A DNA stretch of 64,000 nucleotides from Gordonia polyisoprenivorans NBRC 16320 = JCM 10675. GTDB lineage: Bacteria > Actinomycetota > Actinomycetes > Mycobacteriales > Mycobacteriaceae. Below, piece after piece: positions 45,257 to 54,025 of this stretch; position 1 is the stretch's first letter, and each line of letters opens with the position of its first letter. The notes under the pieces were generated by a model. It had not been told where the DNA came from. It saw nothing but the letters and a program-made list of their open reading frames with translations, and did no database searches. The translations under genes and the position numbers were made by a program. The stretch covers positions 1 through 64,000 of the forward strand of contig NZ_BAEI01000060.1 of assembly GCF_000241325.1 (NCBI RefSeq), in the 5' to 3' direction.

Positions 45257-46252
45257 ATGTCCATCTCGGTGATCGGAGCGAACAAGCGCTACGGCGACTT
45301 CGCGGCTCTCGACGATGTCTCGATCGACATCCCCGACGGCCAATTGACCTCGCTGCTCGGTCCGTCGGGGTCGGGCAAATCGACACTGTTGCGGGCGATC
45401 GCGGGCCTGGACACCCTCGACTCGGGCACCGTGATCATCAACGGCAACGACGTGTCCAAGAAGTCACCGCAGAAGCGTGACATCGGATTCGTGTTCCAGC
45501 ACTACGCGGCCTTCAAACACCTCACCGTGCGCGACAACATCGCCTTCGGGTTGAAGATCCGCAAGAAGCCCAAGGCCGAGGTGGACGCCAAGGTCGACGA
45601 GTTGCTCGAGGTCGTCGGGCTCACCGTGTTCCAGCGGCGGTTTCCCGCGCAGTTGTCCGGCGGCCAACGCCAGCGCATGGCCCTGGCCCGCGCCCTGGCC
45701 GTCGATCCCAAGGTGCTGCTCCTCGACGAGCCCTTCGGCGCACTCGACGCCAAGGTGCGCGAGGACCTGCGAAAGTGGTTGCGCCGCCTGCACGAAGAGG
45801 TTCACGTGACCACGGTGCTGGTGACTCACGACCAGCAGGAGGCCCTCGACGTCTCCGACCGGATCGCCGTGCTCAACAAGGGCCGCATCGAACAGGTCGG
45901 TGCGCCCGACGATCTCTACGACCGACCGATCAACCCGTTCGTCGCATCGTTCCTCGGTTCCACGGTGCGACTCAACGGCGAACTGGTACGCCCGCACGAC
46001 ATCCGGATCGGGCGCACCCCGGAGATGGCGTGGCCGTCTGCGGACCCGACCCTGGACACCGGGGTCCTCAAGGCCACGGTGCAGCGAGTGGTGAATCTGG
46101 GATTCGAAACCCGGGTGGAACTCGTGGCGGTGGCCTCGGGTGAGGAGTTCGCCGCGCAGATCACCCGCGGCGATCAGAACGCGCTGAATCTGGAGGCCGG
46201 CGAGACCGTCTACGCGCGGGCCACCAAGGTCGCGGCGCTCTCGGAGAGCTGA
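45257..46252 (+). CDS. cysA: Sulfate ABC transporter ATP-binding protein
   Basis: The ATPase of the sulfate importer, 331 residues. Walker [18 protein letters not shown]-loop [14 protein letters not shown], signature [16 protein letters not shown], Walker [13 protein letters not shown] and the switch histidine in [12 protein letters not shown] are all intact. A C-terminal TOBE-like regulatory domain ([25 protein letters not shown]) follows. ATG 45257 is one base after the cysW stop. It is convergent with the chelatase gene, 37 bp apart. Confidence 0.97.
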   Translation: MSISVIGANKRYGDFAALDDVSIDIPDGQLTSLLGPSGSGKSTLLRAIAGLDTLDSGTVIINGNDVSKKSPQKRDIGFVFQHYAAFKHLTVRDNIAFGLKIRKKPKAEVDAKVDELLEVVGLTVFQRRFPAQLSGGQRQRMALARALAVDPKVLLLDEPFGALDAKVREDLRKWLRRLHEEVHVTTVLVTHDQQEALDVSDRIAVLNKGRIEQVGAPDDLYDRPINPFVASFLGSTVRLNGELVRPHDIRIGRTPEMAWPSADPTLDTGVLKATVQRVVNLGFETRVELVAVASGEEFAAQITRGDQNALNLEAGETVYARATKVAALSES

Positions 46253-46289
46253 GCGGTCCCGGGGCCGAGCGGTTTCCGGGGCAGGGCCG

Positions 46290-47030
46290 TCATCGCGAGT
46301 GATCGGCGGTCAGACCGCCGAGAGGAGAGCCGGCCACCGCCGTCGTGTAGCGGTCGGCGATCGCCTCGATCACATCCGGATGGGCGCCGAGCGGACCGGC
46401 GACCAGGGCGCCCGGGGCGAGCCGGTCCAGTGCGGTTTCGACGCGCTCGGTCAACAGGCCTGCGGACAAGAAGTAGGGGCTGAGAGCGATGCGCCCGGCC
46501 CCGGCACCACGCAGGCGTCGGATCGCGGTGCGCAGGGCGGTCTCACCGGTACCGAGCCGGGTCGCGAAGACCACATCGACCGGGCGGTGCAGCCGGGTCG
46601 ACAGCTCGACGGCGCGTCGCCGGACGACCAGCGCGGCAGCGGGATTCGTCGAACCGACGGCTGTGACGAGGAGGCCGTCGGAGTCGGCGAGCCCGGCCTG
46701 TTCGAGACGATCGGCCAACGCCGCCGACAACGAGGTCGTGCCGATCACACTGGTGATCACCACATCACCGGGCGCCCGTGTCGAGGCGACGATCTCGGGC
46801 AGATCGATGTCGCTGTGATAGCCGGGTGCCAGCAACAGCGGCACCACGACGACCCGCCCACGCATCTCCGCCAGCTCGTCGGCCACCAGCGGCTCATCGA
46901 GATCGAGGAACGACAGGCGCACATCGGTACCCGGGAGACGACGGGCGACGGCGTGCCGCACACGGCGAGCCGTGTCGGCGAACCGGGGGTCCCGGCTGCC
47001 GTGCGCGACGAGCAGGAGACTCGCGCTCAC
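46290..47030 (-). CDS. Sirohydrochlorin chelatase-like protein (CbiX/SirB family)
   Basis: A 246-residue protein of the CbiX/SirB class: LLLVAHGSRDPRF holds the first catalytic histidine and VVPLLLAPGYHSDIDLP the second. The fold repeats once (LVTAVGSTNPAA..., IALSPYFLSAGLLTERV). The partner genes make it likely that it inserts ferrous iron into sirohydrochlorin to make siroheme for the sulfite reductase SirA; cobalt insertion is a less likely option. GTG 47030 overlaps the cysN stop by four bases, placing it last in sirA-cysH-cysD-cysN-chelatase. Confidence 0.88.
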   Translation of the reverse strand: MSASLLLVAHGSRDPRFADTARRVRHAVARRLPGTDVRLSFLDLDEPLVADELAEMRGRVVVVPLLLAPGYHSDIDLPEIVASTRAPGDVVITSVIGTTSLSAALADRLEQAGLADSDGLLVTAVGSTNPAAALVVRRRAVELSTRLHRPVDVVFATRLGTGETALRTAIRRLRGAGAGRIALSPYFLSAGLLTERVETALDRLAPGALVAGPLGAHPDVIEAIADRYTTAVAGSPLGGLTADHSR

Positions 47031-48400
47031 ACCAACTCTTGGAGGTGCAGGGACGCCAGGGCGTCACCGACCAGCCCGGCAGCCAGCGTGTTGCCACCCT
47101 GCGGGTCGATCAGCAAGAAGCTGCCCGACTCCCGGTTCACCTGGTAGTCGTCGGCCGGAATCGGCTCGGCGGTCTGCACGGTGATACGGCCGATGTGGTT
47201 GAGCTCCAACGAGTCCGGTGCATCGGTCAACGCCAGGTTCTGCTCGTCGAACAACACGTCGAGGGTGCCGACGATGGCCTGGGTGGTCTTGGTGCCGTGC
47301 TTGAGTAACAGTCGGGCACCCGGGCGCAGAGGTTTGTCGGCCAGCCAGCACACCGTCGCGGAGAACTGCTGGATCGGCTCGGGGGCATCGACGGCCGAGG
47401 CGATGAGGTCACCACGCGAGATGTCGACGTCGTCGGCGAGCAGCAGGGTGACACTGCGACCGGTGTGCGCGGTCGCCAATTGACCGTCCGCGGTGTCGAT
47501 CTGGGTGACGGTCGTGCGGACCCCGGACGGTGACACGACGACCTCGTCACCGACGGAGACCCGGCCCGCGGCGATCTGCCCGGCATACCCGCGATAATCC
47601 GGGTATTCCGGTGTGCGCGGCCGGATCACGTACTGCACCGGGAACCGCAGACCCACCTCCGACCGATCCGACCCGCTCGCTGCGCTCCCGGCGTCGGTGA
47701 CATTCGACCCGCTCGCTGCGCTCCCGGCGTCGGTCCCGTTCGGGACCGTCTCGAGATGCTCGATGAGCGTCGGGCCGTCGTAGAACGGGGTGTTCTGCGA
47801 CCGGGTGGCGATGTTGTCGCCGTGCAGCGCCGACACCGGGATCGCGGTGACCTGCTCGTCGGACCAGCCCAGGGTGCGCGTCAGGGAGCGGAATTCGTCG
47901 GAGATCTCGGCGAACACGGTGGCCGCATCCTCGACGAGGTCGATCTTGTTGACCGCGAGCACCAGCTGCGGAACACCGAGCAGGGCCATCACCGCCGCGT
48001 GCCGACGGGTCTGGGAGACCACGCCGTTGCGGGCGTCGACGAGCAGCATCACCAGCTGCGCGGTGGAGGCACCCGACACGGTGTTGCGCGTGTACTGGAC
48101 GTGGCCGGGGGTGTCGGCGAGCACGAACGAGCGTGCGGGCGTGGCGAAGTAGCGGTAGGCGACGTCAATGGTGATGCCCTGCTCGCGCTCGGCGCGCAGG
48201 CCGTCGACGAGCAGCGACAGGTCCGGTCCGGCCAGTCCGCGATCGACCGAGGCGCGGGTGACCGCGTCGATCTGGTCGGCGAGCACCGATTTGGTGTCGT
48301 AGAGCAACCGGCCGACCAGGGTCGACTTGCCGTCGTCGACGCTGCCGGCGGTCGCGATGCGCAGCAGGTCGGGGACGTGTCCGAGAGTGTTGTTGGCCAT
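47027..48400 (-). CDS. cysN: Sulfate adenylyltransferase subunit 1 (GTPase), no APS kinase domain
   Basis: CysN is the EF-Tu-like GTPase that drives ATP sulfurylase. G1 IATAGSVDDGKSTLVGRLLYD, G2 AEREQGITIDVAYRYF, G3 LADTPGHVQYTRN, G4 LAVNKIDLVED are intact. At 457 residues it ends after the beta-barrel domains; mycobacterial CysN is fused to the APS kinase CysC, which is missing here. Between GTPase and barrel lies an insert of about 24 residues (DAGSAASGS twice) encoded by a 36-bp duplication. The start overlaps the cysD stop by one base. Confidence 0.96.
   Translation of the reverse strand: MANNTLGHVPDLLRIATAGSVDDGKSTLVGRLLYDTKSVLADQIDAVTRASVDRGLAGPDLSLLVDGLRAEREQGITIDVAYRYFATPARSFVLADTPGHVQYTRNTVSGASTAQLVMLLVDARNGVVSQTRRHAAVMALLGVPQLVLAVNKIDLVEDAATVFAEISDEFRSLTRTLGWSDEQVTAIPVSALHGDNIATRSQNTPFYDGPTLIEHLETVPNGTDAGSAASGSNVTDAGSAASGSDRSEVGLRFPVQYVIRPRTPEYPDYRGYAGQIAAGRVSVGDEVVVSPSGVRTTVTQIDTADGQLATAHTGRSVTLLLADDVDISRGDLIASAVDAPEPIQQFSATVCWLADKPLRPGARLLLKHGTKTTQAIVGTLDVLFDEQNLALTDAPDSLELNHIGRITVQTAEPIPADDYQVNRESGSFLLIDPQGGNTLAAGLVGDALASLHLQELV
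47669..47734. repeat. 36-bp in-frame duplication inside cysN
   Basis: A 30-bp block beginning cgacccgctcgctgcgctcc recurs exactly 36 bp later (47669-47698 and 47705-47734). The core gctcgctgcgctc is GC-rich and partly palindromic. It encodes DAGSAASGS on the minus strand, a stretch absent from the conserved family core. Confidence 0.9.
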
Positions 48401-49344
48401 CAGAAGTATCCTTCGCGTTTACGGTCTTCCATGGCCGCCTCCGACACCCGGTCGTCACCGCGGGTCGCACCACGCTCGGTGAGTCGCGATGCGGCGACCT
48501 CGGCGAGGACGGCCTCATTGTCGGCGGCCTCGGACAGCACCGCACCTGTCGACGAACCGTCGCCGACGGTGCGGTAACGGACCGAAAGACGCTGGAGCTC
48601 TTCGCCATCGCGCGGACCGCCCCAGACACCGGGGGTCATCCACATGCCGTCGCGCTCGAACACATCGCGCTCGTGGGCGTAGTAGATCGACGGCAACAGC
48701 ACCTGCTCGCGGGCGATGTAGCGCCACACGTCGAGCTCGGTCCAGTTCGACAGGGGGAACACCCGGACGTGCTCGCCAGGGGCGTGGCGTCCGTTGTACA
48801 GGTTCCACAGCTCCGGGCGCTGACGCTTGGGATCCCACTGGCCGAAGGCGTTGCGCAGCGAGAAGATCCGCTCCTTGGCGCGTGAGCGTTCCTCGTCGCG
48901 GCGCCCGCCGCCGAACACCGCGTCGAAGCGGTTCTCGGTGATCGCGTCGAGCAGCGGGATCGTCTGCAGCGGGTTGCGCACCCCGTCGGGACGTTCGGTG
49001 AGCCGACCGTCGGCGAGGTAGTCCTCCACCTTGGCCACATGCAGTCGCAGGTCGTGGCGGGCCACCACCTGGTCGCGGAACTCGAGGACCTCGGGCAGGT
49101 TGTGCCCGGTGTCGACGTGCAGCAGCGAGAACGGAAGCGGCGCAGGCCAGAACGCCTTGAGGGCCACATGCAGCAGAACGGTGGAGTCCTTGCCGCCGGA
49201 GAACAGGATCACCGGACGCTCGAATTCGCCTGCGACCTCACGGAAGATGTGGATCGCCTCGGACTCGAGGGCGTCGAGGGTGGTGAAGTCGTCGCTGCTG
49301 TCCACCTCGCGGTCGGCGCTGGTGACGGGATCGGTGATGGTCAT
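48400..49344 (-). CDS. cysD: Sulfate adenylyltransferase subunit 2
   Basis: CysD forms adenylyl sulfate from sulfate and ATP, with CysN. 314 residues: the PP-loop is PVILFSGGKDSTVLLHVALKAF, then LLHVDTGHNLPEVLEFRD, FGGGRRDEERSRAKERIFSLR and SNWTELDVWRYIAREQVLLPSIYYAHER, all typical. ATG 49344 overlaps the cysH stop (ATGA). An open frame extends upstream, but those codons lie inside cysH. Confidence 0.97.
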   Translation of the reverse strand: MTITDPVTSADREVDSSDDFTTLDALESEAIHIFREVAGEFERPVILFSGGKDSTVLLHVALKAFWPAPLPFSLLHVDTGHNLPEVLEFRDQVVARHDLRLHVAKVEDYLADGRLTERPDGVRNPLQTIPLLDAITENRFDAVFGGGRRDEERSRAKERIFSLRNAFGQWDPKRQRPELWNLYNGRHAPGEHVRVFPLSNWTELDVWRYIAREQVLLPSIYYAHERDVFERDGMWMTPGVWGGPRDGEELQRLSVRYRTVGDGSSTGAVLSEAADNEAVLAEVAASRLTERGATRGDDRVSEAAMEDRKREGYF

Positions 49345-50090
49345 GCGTGCAGCCCACATTCTGTCTTGGCGCGGCCGGCCCAACGGCCGCTGCGCGGATC
49401 GGATCCGGGTTCGGGTTTGGCCGTGCACGGAGCGCAGCCGATCGACGGATAGCCTTCGTCGACAAGAGGATTCACGAGTACACCGTGGGCGTCGATGTAG
49501 GACTGCATCTGCTCGTCGGACCATGCGGCGATCGGATTGATCTTCACCAGCCCGAAGCCCTCGTCGAACGAGATCAGCGGCGCATTGGCCCGGGTGGGGG
49601 CCTCCACCCGGCGGATGCCGGTCACCCAGGCGTCATAGGACTGCAGACCCGACTTGAGCGGCACCACCTTGCGCAGGCGGCAGCATTCGCCGGGATCGCG
49701 GGCGAACAGGTTGCGCCCCAACAGTTCGTCCTGCTCGGCGACGGTGTGTTCGGGGGTCAGGTTGATCATGTCGACGCCGTACACCTGCTCCACGGCGTCG
49801 CGGGTGCCGATCGTCTCGGCGAAGTGATAGCCGGTGTCGAGGAACAGGACCTTGACCGGATCCCCGCCGAGGAGGTCGCGATCGATGTGTGTGACGGCGA
49901 GATCGACCAGCGCCGCATCCTGCATGTTGGAGGCGACGACGAAGTTGTCGCCGAACGTCCGGGCGGTCCAGGCGAACAGCTCCTCGGGGGTGGCGTCGGG
50001 ACCCAGGTCGGCGGCACCCTGCTCGGCGATCGCGCGCAGCTCGTCCTCGCTGAAGCGCCGCCCGGTGGTCGTTGCGGTGGAGATGGTCAT
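49341..50090 (-). CDS. cysH: Adenylyl-sulfate (APS) reductase
   Basis: A 249-residue CysH-family enzyme reducing adenylyl sulfate to sulfite with thioredoxin. VLFLDTGYHFAETIGTRDAVEQVYG lies in the PP-loop domain. GECCRLRKVVPL and IGCAPCT supply the four cysteines of a 4Fe-4S cluster, which marks APS rather than PAPS reductases; the C-terminal ECGLHA carries the catalytic cysteine. This fits the absence of APS kinase in the cluster. ATG 50090 has GGAGGAGG close upstream and overlaps the sirA stop by four bases. Confidence 0.96.
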   Translation of the reverse strand: MTISTATTTGRRFSEDELRAIAEQGAADLGPDATPEELFAWTARTFGDNFVVASNMQDAALVDLAVTHIDRDLLGGDPVKVLFLDTGYHFAETIGTRDAVEQVYGVDMINLTPEHTVAEQDELLGRNLFARDPGECCRLRKVVPLKSGLQSYDAWVTGIRRVEAPTRANAPLISFDEGFGLVKINPIAAWSDEQMQSYIDAHGVLVNPLVDEGYPSIGCAPCTAKPEPGSDPRSGRWAGRAKTECGLHA

Positions 50091-51910
50091 CGGAGTGCCT
50101 CCTCGTCGGCACGAACGGCCCACTGCGCGAACCGTTCTCCGTCCTCGCGCTGATCGATGAAGTTGCGGACGACGCGGTCGATGTAGTCGCCGAGCTCGGT
50201 GGAGGTCACCTTGTGCTGGCGCAGTTTACGGCCGAATGCTGCGTCCTGGCCGAGGCTGCCACCGAGGTGGACCTGGAATCCCTCGGTCTGTCCGCCCTGG
50301 CCGTCCTCGACGAGCTGTCCCTTGAAACCGATGTCGGCGATCTGCGATCGGGCGCAGGAGTTGGGGCAGCCGTTGATGTTCACGGTGATCGGGACGTCGA
50401 GCCGGGAATTGATGTCGGCCAGACGCTCCTCGAGTTCGGGTACGAGCACCTGCGAGCGCTTGCGGGTTTCGACGAACGACAGCTTGCAGAACTCGATCCC
50501 GCTGCACGCCATCAGGTTCCGGCGCCAGTTCGACGCCCGGGCGATGAGACCCTGCTTGGCGAGGTCGGCGATGAGCACCTCGACCTTGTCGTCGGGGACG
50601 TCGAGCACGACCAGCTTCTGGTACGGGGTGAACCGGATGCGGTCGGAGCCGACGCGCTCGGCGGCCTCGGCGACGGCGGTGAGCTTGGTGCCCGACACCC
50701 GGCCCGCGATGGCGGCGAAGCCCACCGAGTTCAGACCGTTCTTGAGCTTCTGGACACCCACGTGATCGCGCGGCTGGGTCAGCGGGGTGGGCGCCGGGCC
50801 GTCGATCAGCTTGCGGTGCAGGTATTCGTCCTCGAGGACCTGACGGAACTTCTCGATGCCCCAGTCCTTGATGAGGTACTTCAGGCGTGCCTTGGTGCGC
50901 AGGCGGCGGTAACCGTAATCGCGGAAGATCGACACGACGCCCTCCCAGACGTCGGGGACCTCGTCGAGCGGGATCCACGCACCCACCCGCTGGGCGAGCA
51001 TCGGGTTCGTCGACAGACCGCCGCCGACCCAGAGATCAAGCCCCGGACCGTGTTCGGGATGTTCGACGCCGATGAAGGCGATGTCGTTGGTCTCGTGCGA
51101 GACATCCTGCAAACCGGAGATCGCGGTCTTGAACTTACGCGGCAGGTTCGAGTACTGCGGGTCGCCGATGTAGCGGCGCACGATCTCATCGATCGCCGGC
51201 GTCGGATCGAGTACCTCGTCGACGGCCTCTCCGGCCAACGGCGATCCGAGGATGATGCGCGGGCAGTCGCCACAGGCCTCGGTGGTCTTGAGCCCGACGC
51301 CCTCGATGCGCTCCCAGATGGTGGGGACGTCCTCGATGCGAATCCAGTGATACTGCACGTTCTCCCGGTCGGAGAGATCGGCGGTGTCGCGGGCGAATTC
51401 GGTCGAGATCTGACCGAGGGTGCGCAGTTGTTCGACGTTGAGGGCGCCGGCATCGCAACGGATGCGCATCATGAAGTGGCTGTCCTCGAGGATGTCGATG
51501 TTCTCGTCACCGGTCCAGGTGCCGTCGTAGCCCTCGGCGCGCTGGGTGTAGAGACCCCACCAGCGCATGCGGCCACGGAGATCCTGTTTGTCGATCGACT
51601 CGAAACCCTGCTTGGAGTAGATGTTCTCGATCCGCGCCCGCACATTGAGCGGGTTGTCGTCCTTCTTGACCTGCTCGTTGGGGTTCAGGGGCTCGCGGTA
51701 ACCGAGCTTCCACTGTCCCTCGGCGCGCCGCTTGGTCGGGCGGGCCTTCTTGCGGGCCGGACGCTCGGCGGCACCGGTCTTTGCGGCACCGGTCTTTGCG
51801 GCGCCGGATGTCGCGGTGTCGGCGCGTGCCGAACGGGCGCGGGGGGCTGGGGAGGACTCCTCGGGGACGCGGGAGTTGCCCGCCTCGGTGAGGTCCGTCG
51901 TTGACGTCAT
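50087..51910 (-). CDS. sirA: Sulfite reductase (ferredoxin), siroheme type
   Basis: SirA reduces sulfite to sulfide in six one-electron steps using siroheme and a 4Fe-4S cluster. The cluster/siroheme cysteines are in LMACSGIEFCKLSF and NINGCPNSCAR. The Tyr and Cys that are cross-linked in the M. tuberculosis enzyme are kept (WWGLYTQR and TTEACGDCPR). About 607 residues; the first 60 are a variable Ala/Lys-rich head with AAKTG repeated from a 15-bp DNA unit. ATG 51910 has GGAGAG at the right distance. The gene heads the sulfate reduction operon and has an upstream leader peptide. Confidence 0.97.
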   Translation of the reverse strand: MTSTTDLTEAGNSRVPEESSPAPRARSARADTATSGAAKTGAAKTGAAERPARKKARPTKRRAEGQWKLGYREPLNPNEQVKKDDNPLNVRARIENIYSKQGFESIDKQDLRGRMRWWGLYTQRAEGYDGTWTGDENIDILEDSHFMMRIRCDAGALNVEQLRTLGQISTEFARDTADLSDRENVQYHWIRIEDVPTIWERIEGVGLKTTEACGDCPRIILGSPLAGEAVDEVLDPTPAIDEIVRRYIGDPQYSNLPRKFKTAISGLQDVSHETNDIAFIGVEHPEHGPGLDLWVGGGLSTNPMLAQRVGAWIPLDEVPDVWEGVVSIFRDYGYRRLRTKARLKYLIKDWGIEKFRQVLEDEYLHRKLIDGPAPTPLTQPRDHVGVQKLKNGLNSVGFAAIAGRVSGTKLTAVAEAAERVGSDRIRFTPYQKLVVLDVPDDKVEVLIADLAKQGLIARASNWRRNLMACSGIEFCKLSFVETRKRSQVLVPELEERLADINSRLDVPITVNINGCPNSCARSQIADIGFKGQLVEDGQGGQTEGFQVHLGGSLGQDAAFGRKLRQHKVTSTELGDYIDRVVRNFIDQREDGERFAQWAVRADEEALR

Positions 51911-52315
51911 GAACTCTCCTGTACCGGCGCACAGAGCACCGGCGATCGCACGGTCTGGGCTGTGACGTGGCGGCATACCCGCGTCAGATGCGGGGACTCT
52001 CCGGGGCCGGAACGTCGTCTAGAGACGACAGGTAGCGCTGCAGACGCGCTTGAGATCGACGTGGCGTCGCGCGGCGAGCCACACCCCGGGGAAATTCACG
52101 GGCTCCATAGTGCCACGACCATCCGTCTCGCGTCTACTTGGGAATACTTTGCACCACGGTGAGGCAAAGTGGCCTGCGGCGATGTCGGCATCGCTGCGAG
52201 ACCGACGTCGCGAATGTGGTTGCGTACCGAGAGCAAGGCCGACGCGTTGGTGGGTATTCCCCGATTCGGGCTGCGCGATTCGGGGCTGGGCGGGGTGGGC
52301 GCGCATCATGGGGTG
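51911..52315. promoter_or_regulatory. sirA / hemW intergenic region with leader and hairpin
   Basis: The 405 bp between divergent sirA and hemW hold the sirA leader peptide (52019-52108) and, between it and sirA, a hairpin at 51924-51942 (ccgg...gc / gc...ccgg, loop of five) directly before the sirA ribosome site. On the plus side the region up to hemW is open in the hemW frame back to GTG 52169, but the encoded residues do not match HemW. No sure promoter was identified. Confidence 0.5.
52019..52108 (-). CDS. Cysteine-responsive leader peptide upstream of sirA (putative)
   Basis: ATG 52108 to TAG 52019 encodes 29 residues ending RRHVDLKRVCSATCRL. The RRHVDLxR...SAxC pattern is the known signature of small leader peptides that precede sulfur-assimilation genes in Actinobacteria. 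The two Cys codons (TGC, TGT) lie near the end, so ribosome stalling when charged tRNA-Cys is low could alter expression of sirA, whose start is 108 bp downstream. Cysteine-rich upstream ORFs acting as attenuators are described for mycobacterial sulfur operons. Too short for usual gene finders. Confidence 0.82.
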   Translation of the reverse strand: MEPVNFPGVWLAARRHVDLKRVCSATCRL

Positions 52316-53527
52316 GTGACGTCCGTTTCCACCGCCGCCGTGCCGGCCGAGGTCGGCGACGCCTGCGGGGCCGTCGATCCCGGTGTCGGCCTGGGGCTCT
52401 ACCTGCACGTCCCGTTCTGCGCGTCGAGGTGCGGATACTGCGACTTCAACACCTACACCGCGGGCGAACTCGGGTCGTCGGCGTCCCCGGATTCGTGGTT
52501 CGAGGCGGTGGGCCGCGAACTCGACCACGCCGCGGCACTGATGACCCCTGCGCGCCCGGTGTCGACGATCTTCGTCGGCGGCGGCACGCCGTCGTTGCTC
52601 GGTGGTGACGGCCTCGCCGGTCTGCTCGACGCCGTACGCAGCCGGTTCGATCTCACCGACGACGCCGAGATCACCACCGAATCCAATCCGGAGTCGACCT
52701 CACCGGAGTTCTTCGCGCGGCTGCTCGAGGCGGGCTTCACGCGGATCTCGCTCGGGATGCAGTCCGCGGCCCCCCACGTGCTGACCACCCTCGACCGCAC
52801 GCATACCCCCGGCCGCGCCGTCGCCGCGGCCCGCGAGGCGGCCGCCGCCGGTTTCGCCCACATCAACCTCGACCTCATCTACGGAACACCCGGCGAGACC
52901 GACGCCGACCTCGACGCGAGCCTCGATGCGGTACTGGCCACCCCCGTCGATCACGTGTCGGCGTACGCGCTGATCGTCGAGGACGGCACCGCGCTGGCAC
53001 GGCGGATCCGCCGCGGTGAACTGCCCGCCCCCGACGACGACGTGCTCGCCTCCCGCTACCAGCGAATCGATGAACGTCTGGGCGACAACGGTTTCGAGTG
53101 GTACGAGGTGTCCAACTGGGCGCGCTCGGCTGCCGCGGAATGTCGTCACAATCTGTCCTACTGGTACAGCCACGACTGGTGGGGAATCGGGCCCGGTGCA
53201 CACTCGCACGTGCACGGGGTGCGGTGGTCCAACGTCAAACATCCGGCGCGTTATGCGAGCACCCTGGCCGACGGCACGCTGCCGGTGGCCACCCATGAGG
53301 TGCTCACCACCGCGGACCGCCACGTCGAATCGGTGATGCTGACCGCGCGGTGCCGCAGCGGGTTACGCCGTGAGCTCCTCTCCGGGGCGGAGGTGTCGTG
53401 CGCCGAGGAACTCGTCGCGCGAGAACTGCTTCGTCCGACCGGCGATGCGTGGGTCCTCACCGACCGCGGTCGCCTGCTCGCCGACGCCGTGGTGCGCGAC
53501 ATCCTCATCGCGGGCGAGGACGGCTGA
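52316..53527 (+). CDS. hemW: Radical SAM heme chaperone HemW
   Basis: A 403-residue radical SAM protein. The cluster motif CxxxCxxC is in LHVPFCASRCGYCDFNTY; TIFVGGGTPSLL, ISLGMQSAAPHVL, NLDLIYGTPGE and VSAYALIVEDGTALARRI follow. It matches the HemW branch (often misnamed coproporphyrinogen III oxidase), which binds and delivers heme; the extra cysteine of true HemN is not seen. Start: GTG 52316 (or 52313) at VTSVSTAAVP is preferred over the open frame back to 52169, which overlaps regulatory sequence. Confidence 0.93.
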   Translation: MTSVSTAAVPAEVGDACGAVDPGVGLGLYLHVPFCASRCGYCDFNTYTAGELGSSASPDSWFEAVGRELDHAAALMTPARPVSTIFVGGGTPSLLGGDGLAGLLDAVRSRFDLTDDAEITTESNPESTSPEFFARLLEAGFTRISLGMQSAAPHVLTTLDRTHTPGRAVAAAREAAAAGFAHINLDLIYGTPGETDADLDASLDAVLATPVDHVSAYALIVEDGTALARRIRRGELPAPDDDVLASRYQRIDERLGDNGFEWYEVSNWARSAAAECRHNLSYWYSHDWWGIGPGAHSHVHGVRWSNVKHPARYASTLADGTLPVATHEVLTTADRHVESVMLTARCRSGLRRELLSGAEVSCAEELVARELLRPTGDAWVLTDRGRLLADAVVRDILIAGEDG

Positions 53528-53540
53528 AGGCGCCGGGCGA

Positions 53541-54011
53541 TCAGGTGCCGATCCGGCCGAGCGCCTCGATCAGACCGACGTAGCCGCGTGCGCTGAGTGC
53601 GTCGGCGACGTCGCTCTCGACGGCTGCCTCGGCTTGTCGGACGGCGGCGATGCGACGCCGGCCACGGGCGCTCAGGTGGACGACGACCCGCCGCCGATCG
53701 ACCGGATCGGCGCGCCGATAGGCCAGGCCCAGGGTCACGAGACGGTCAACCCCACGTGTGGTGCTCGCCGGCGGCAGGACGGCCAGCCGCGACAGCTCCG
53801 ACATGGTCCGGCCGTCCTCGACGGCGAGCACCGAGAGCAGACGCCACTGCTCGGGTGACACCCCGAGCTCGGCGAGGTCGGCCGACATCTGTGACTCGAC
53901 CCGGTGTGCGGCGCGTAGCAACTGCAGCAACAGTGGGTCGGTGGCGGCGCCGTGGTCGTCGCGCCGGGATCGGGTGTCGGGAGTAGCCTGGCGACTCACC
54001 GGACAACCCAT
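53541..54011 (-). CDS. MarR family transcriptional regulator
   Basis: A winged-helix regulator of about 156 residues: SADLAELGVSPEQWRLLSVLAVEDGRTMSELSRLAVLPPASTTRGVDRLVTLGLAYRRADPVDRRRVVVHLSARG in outline is the MarR DNA-binding domain. It is divergent from the AmiC-like gene with only 14 bp between the start codons if ATG 54011 is used; GTG 53999 is an alternative. That spacing suggests a leaderless transcript or a later start for one of the genes. It may control the amidase cluster, but its ligand is unknown. Confidence 0.85.
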   Translation of the reverse strand: MGCPVSRQATPDTRSRRDDHGAATDPLLLQLLRAAHRVESQMSADLAELGVSPEQWRLLSVLAVEDGRTMSELSRLAVLPPASTTRGVDRLVTLGLAYRRADPVDRRRVVVHLSARGRRRIAAVRQAEAAVESDVADALSARGYVGLIEALGRIGT

Positions 54012-54025
54012 CGCACGAGGTACCC

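Noticed and set aside
52169..52315. An extended HemW N-terminus from GTG 52169
   Set aside because: The extra residues do not resemble HemW and the region faces the sirA leader and its promoter.
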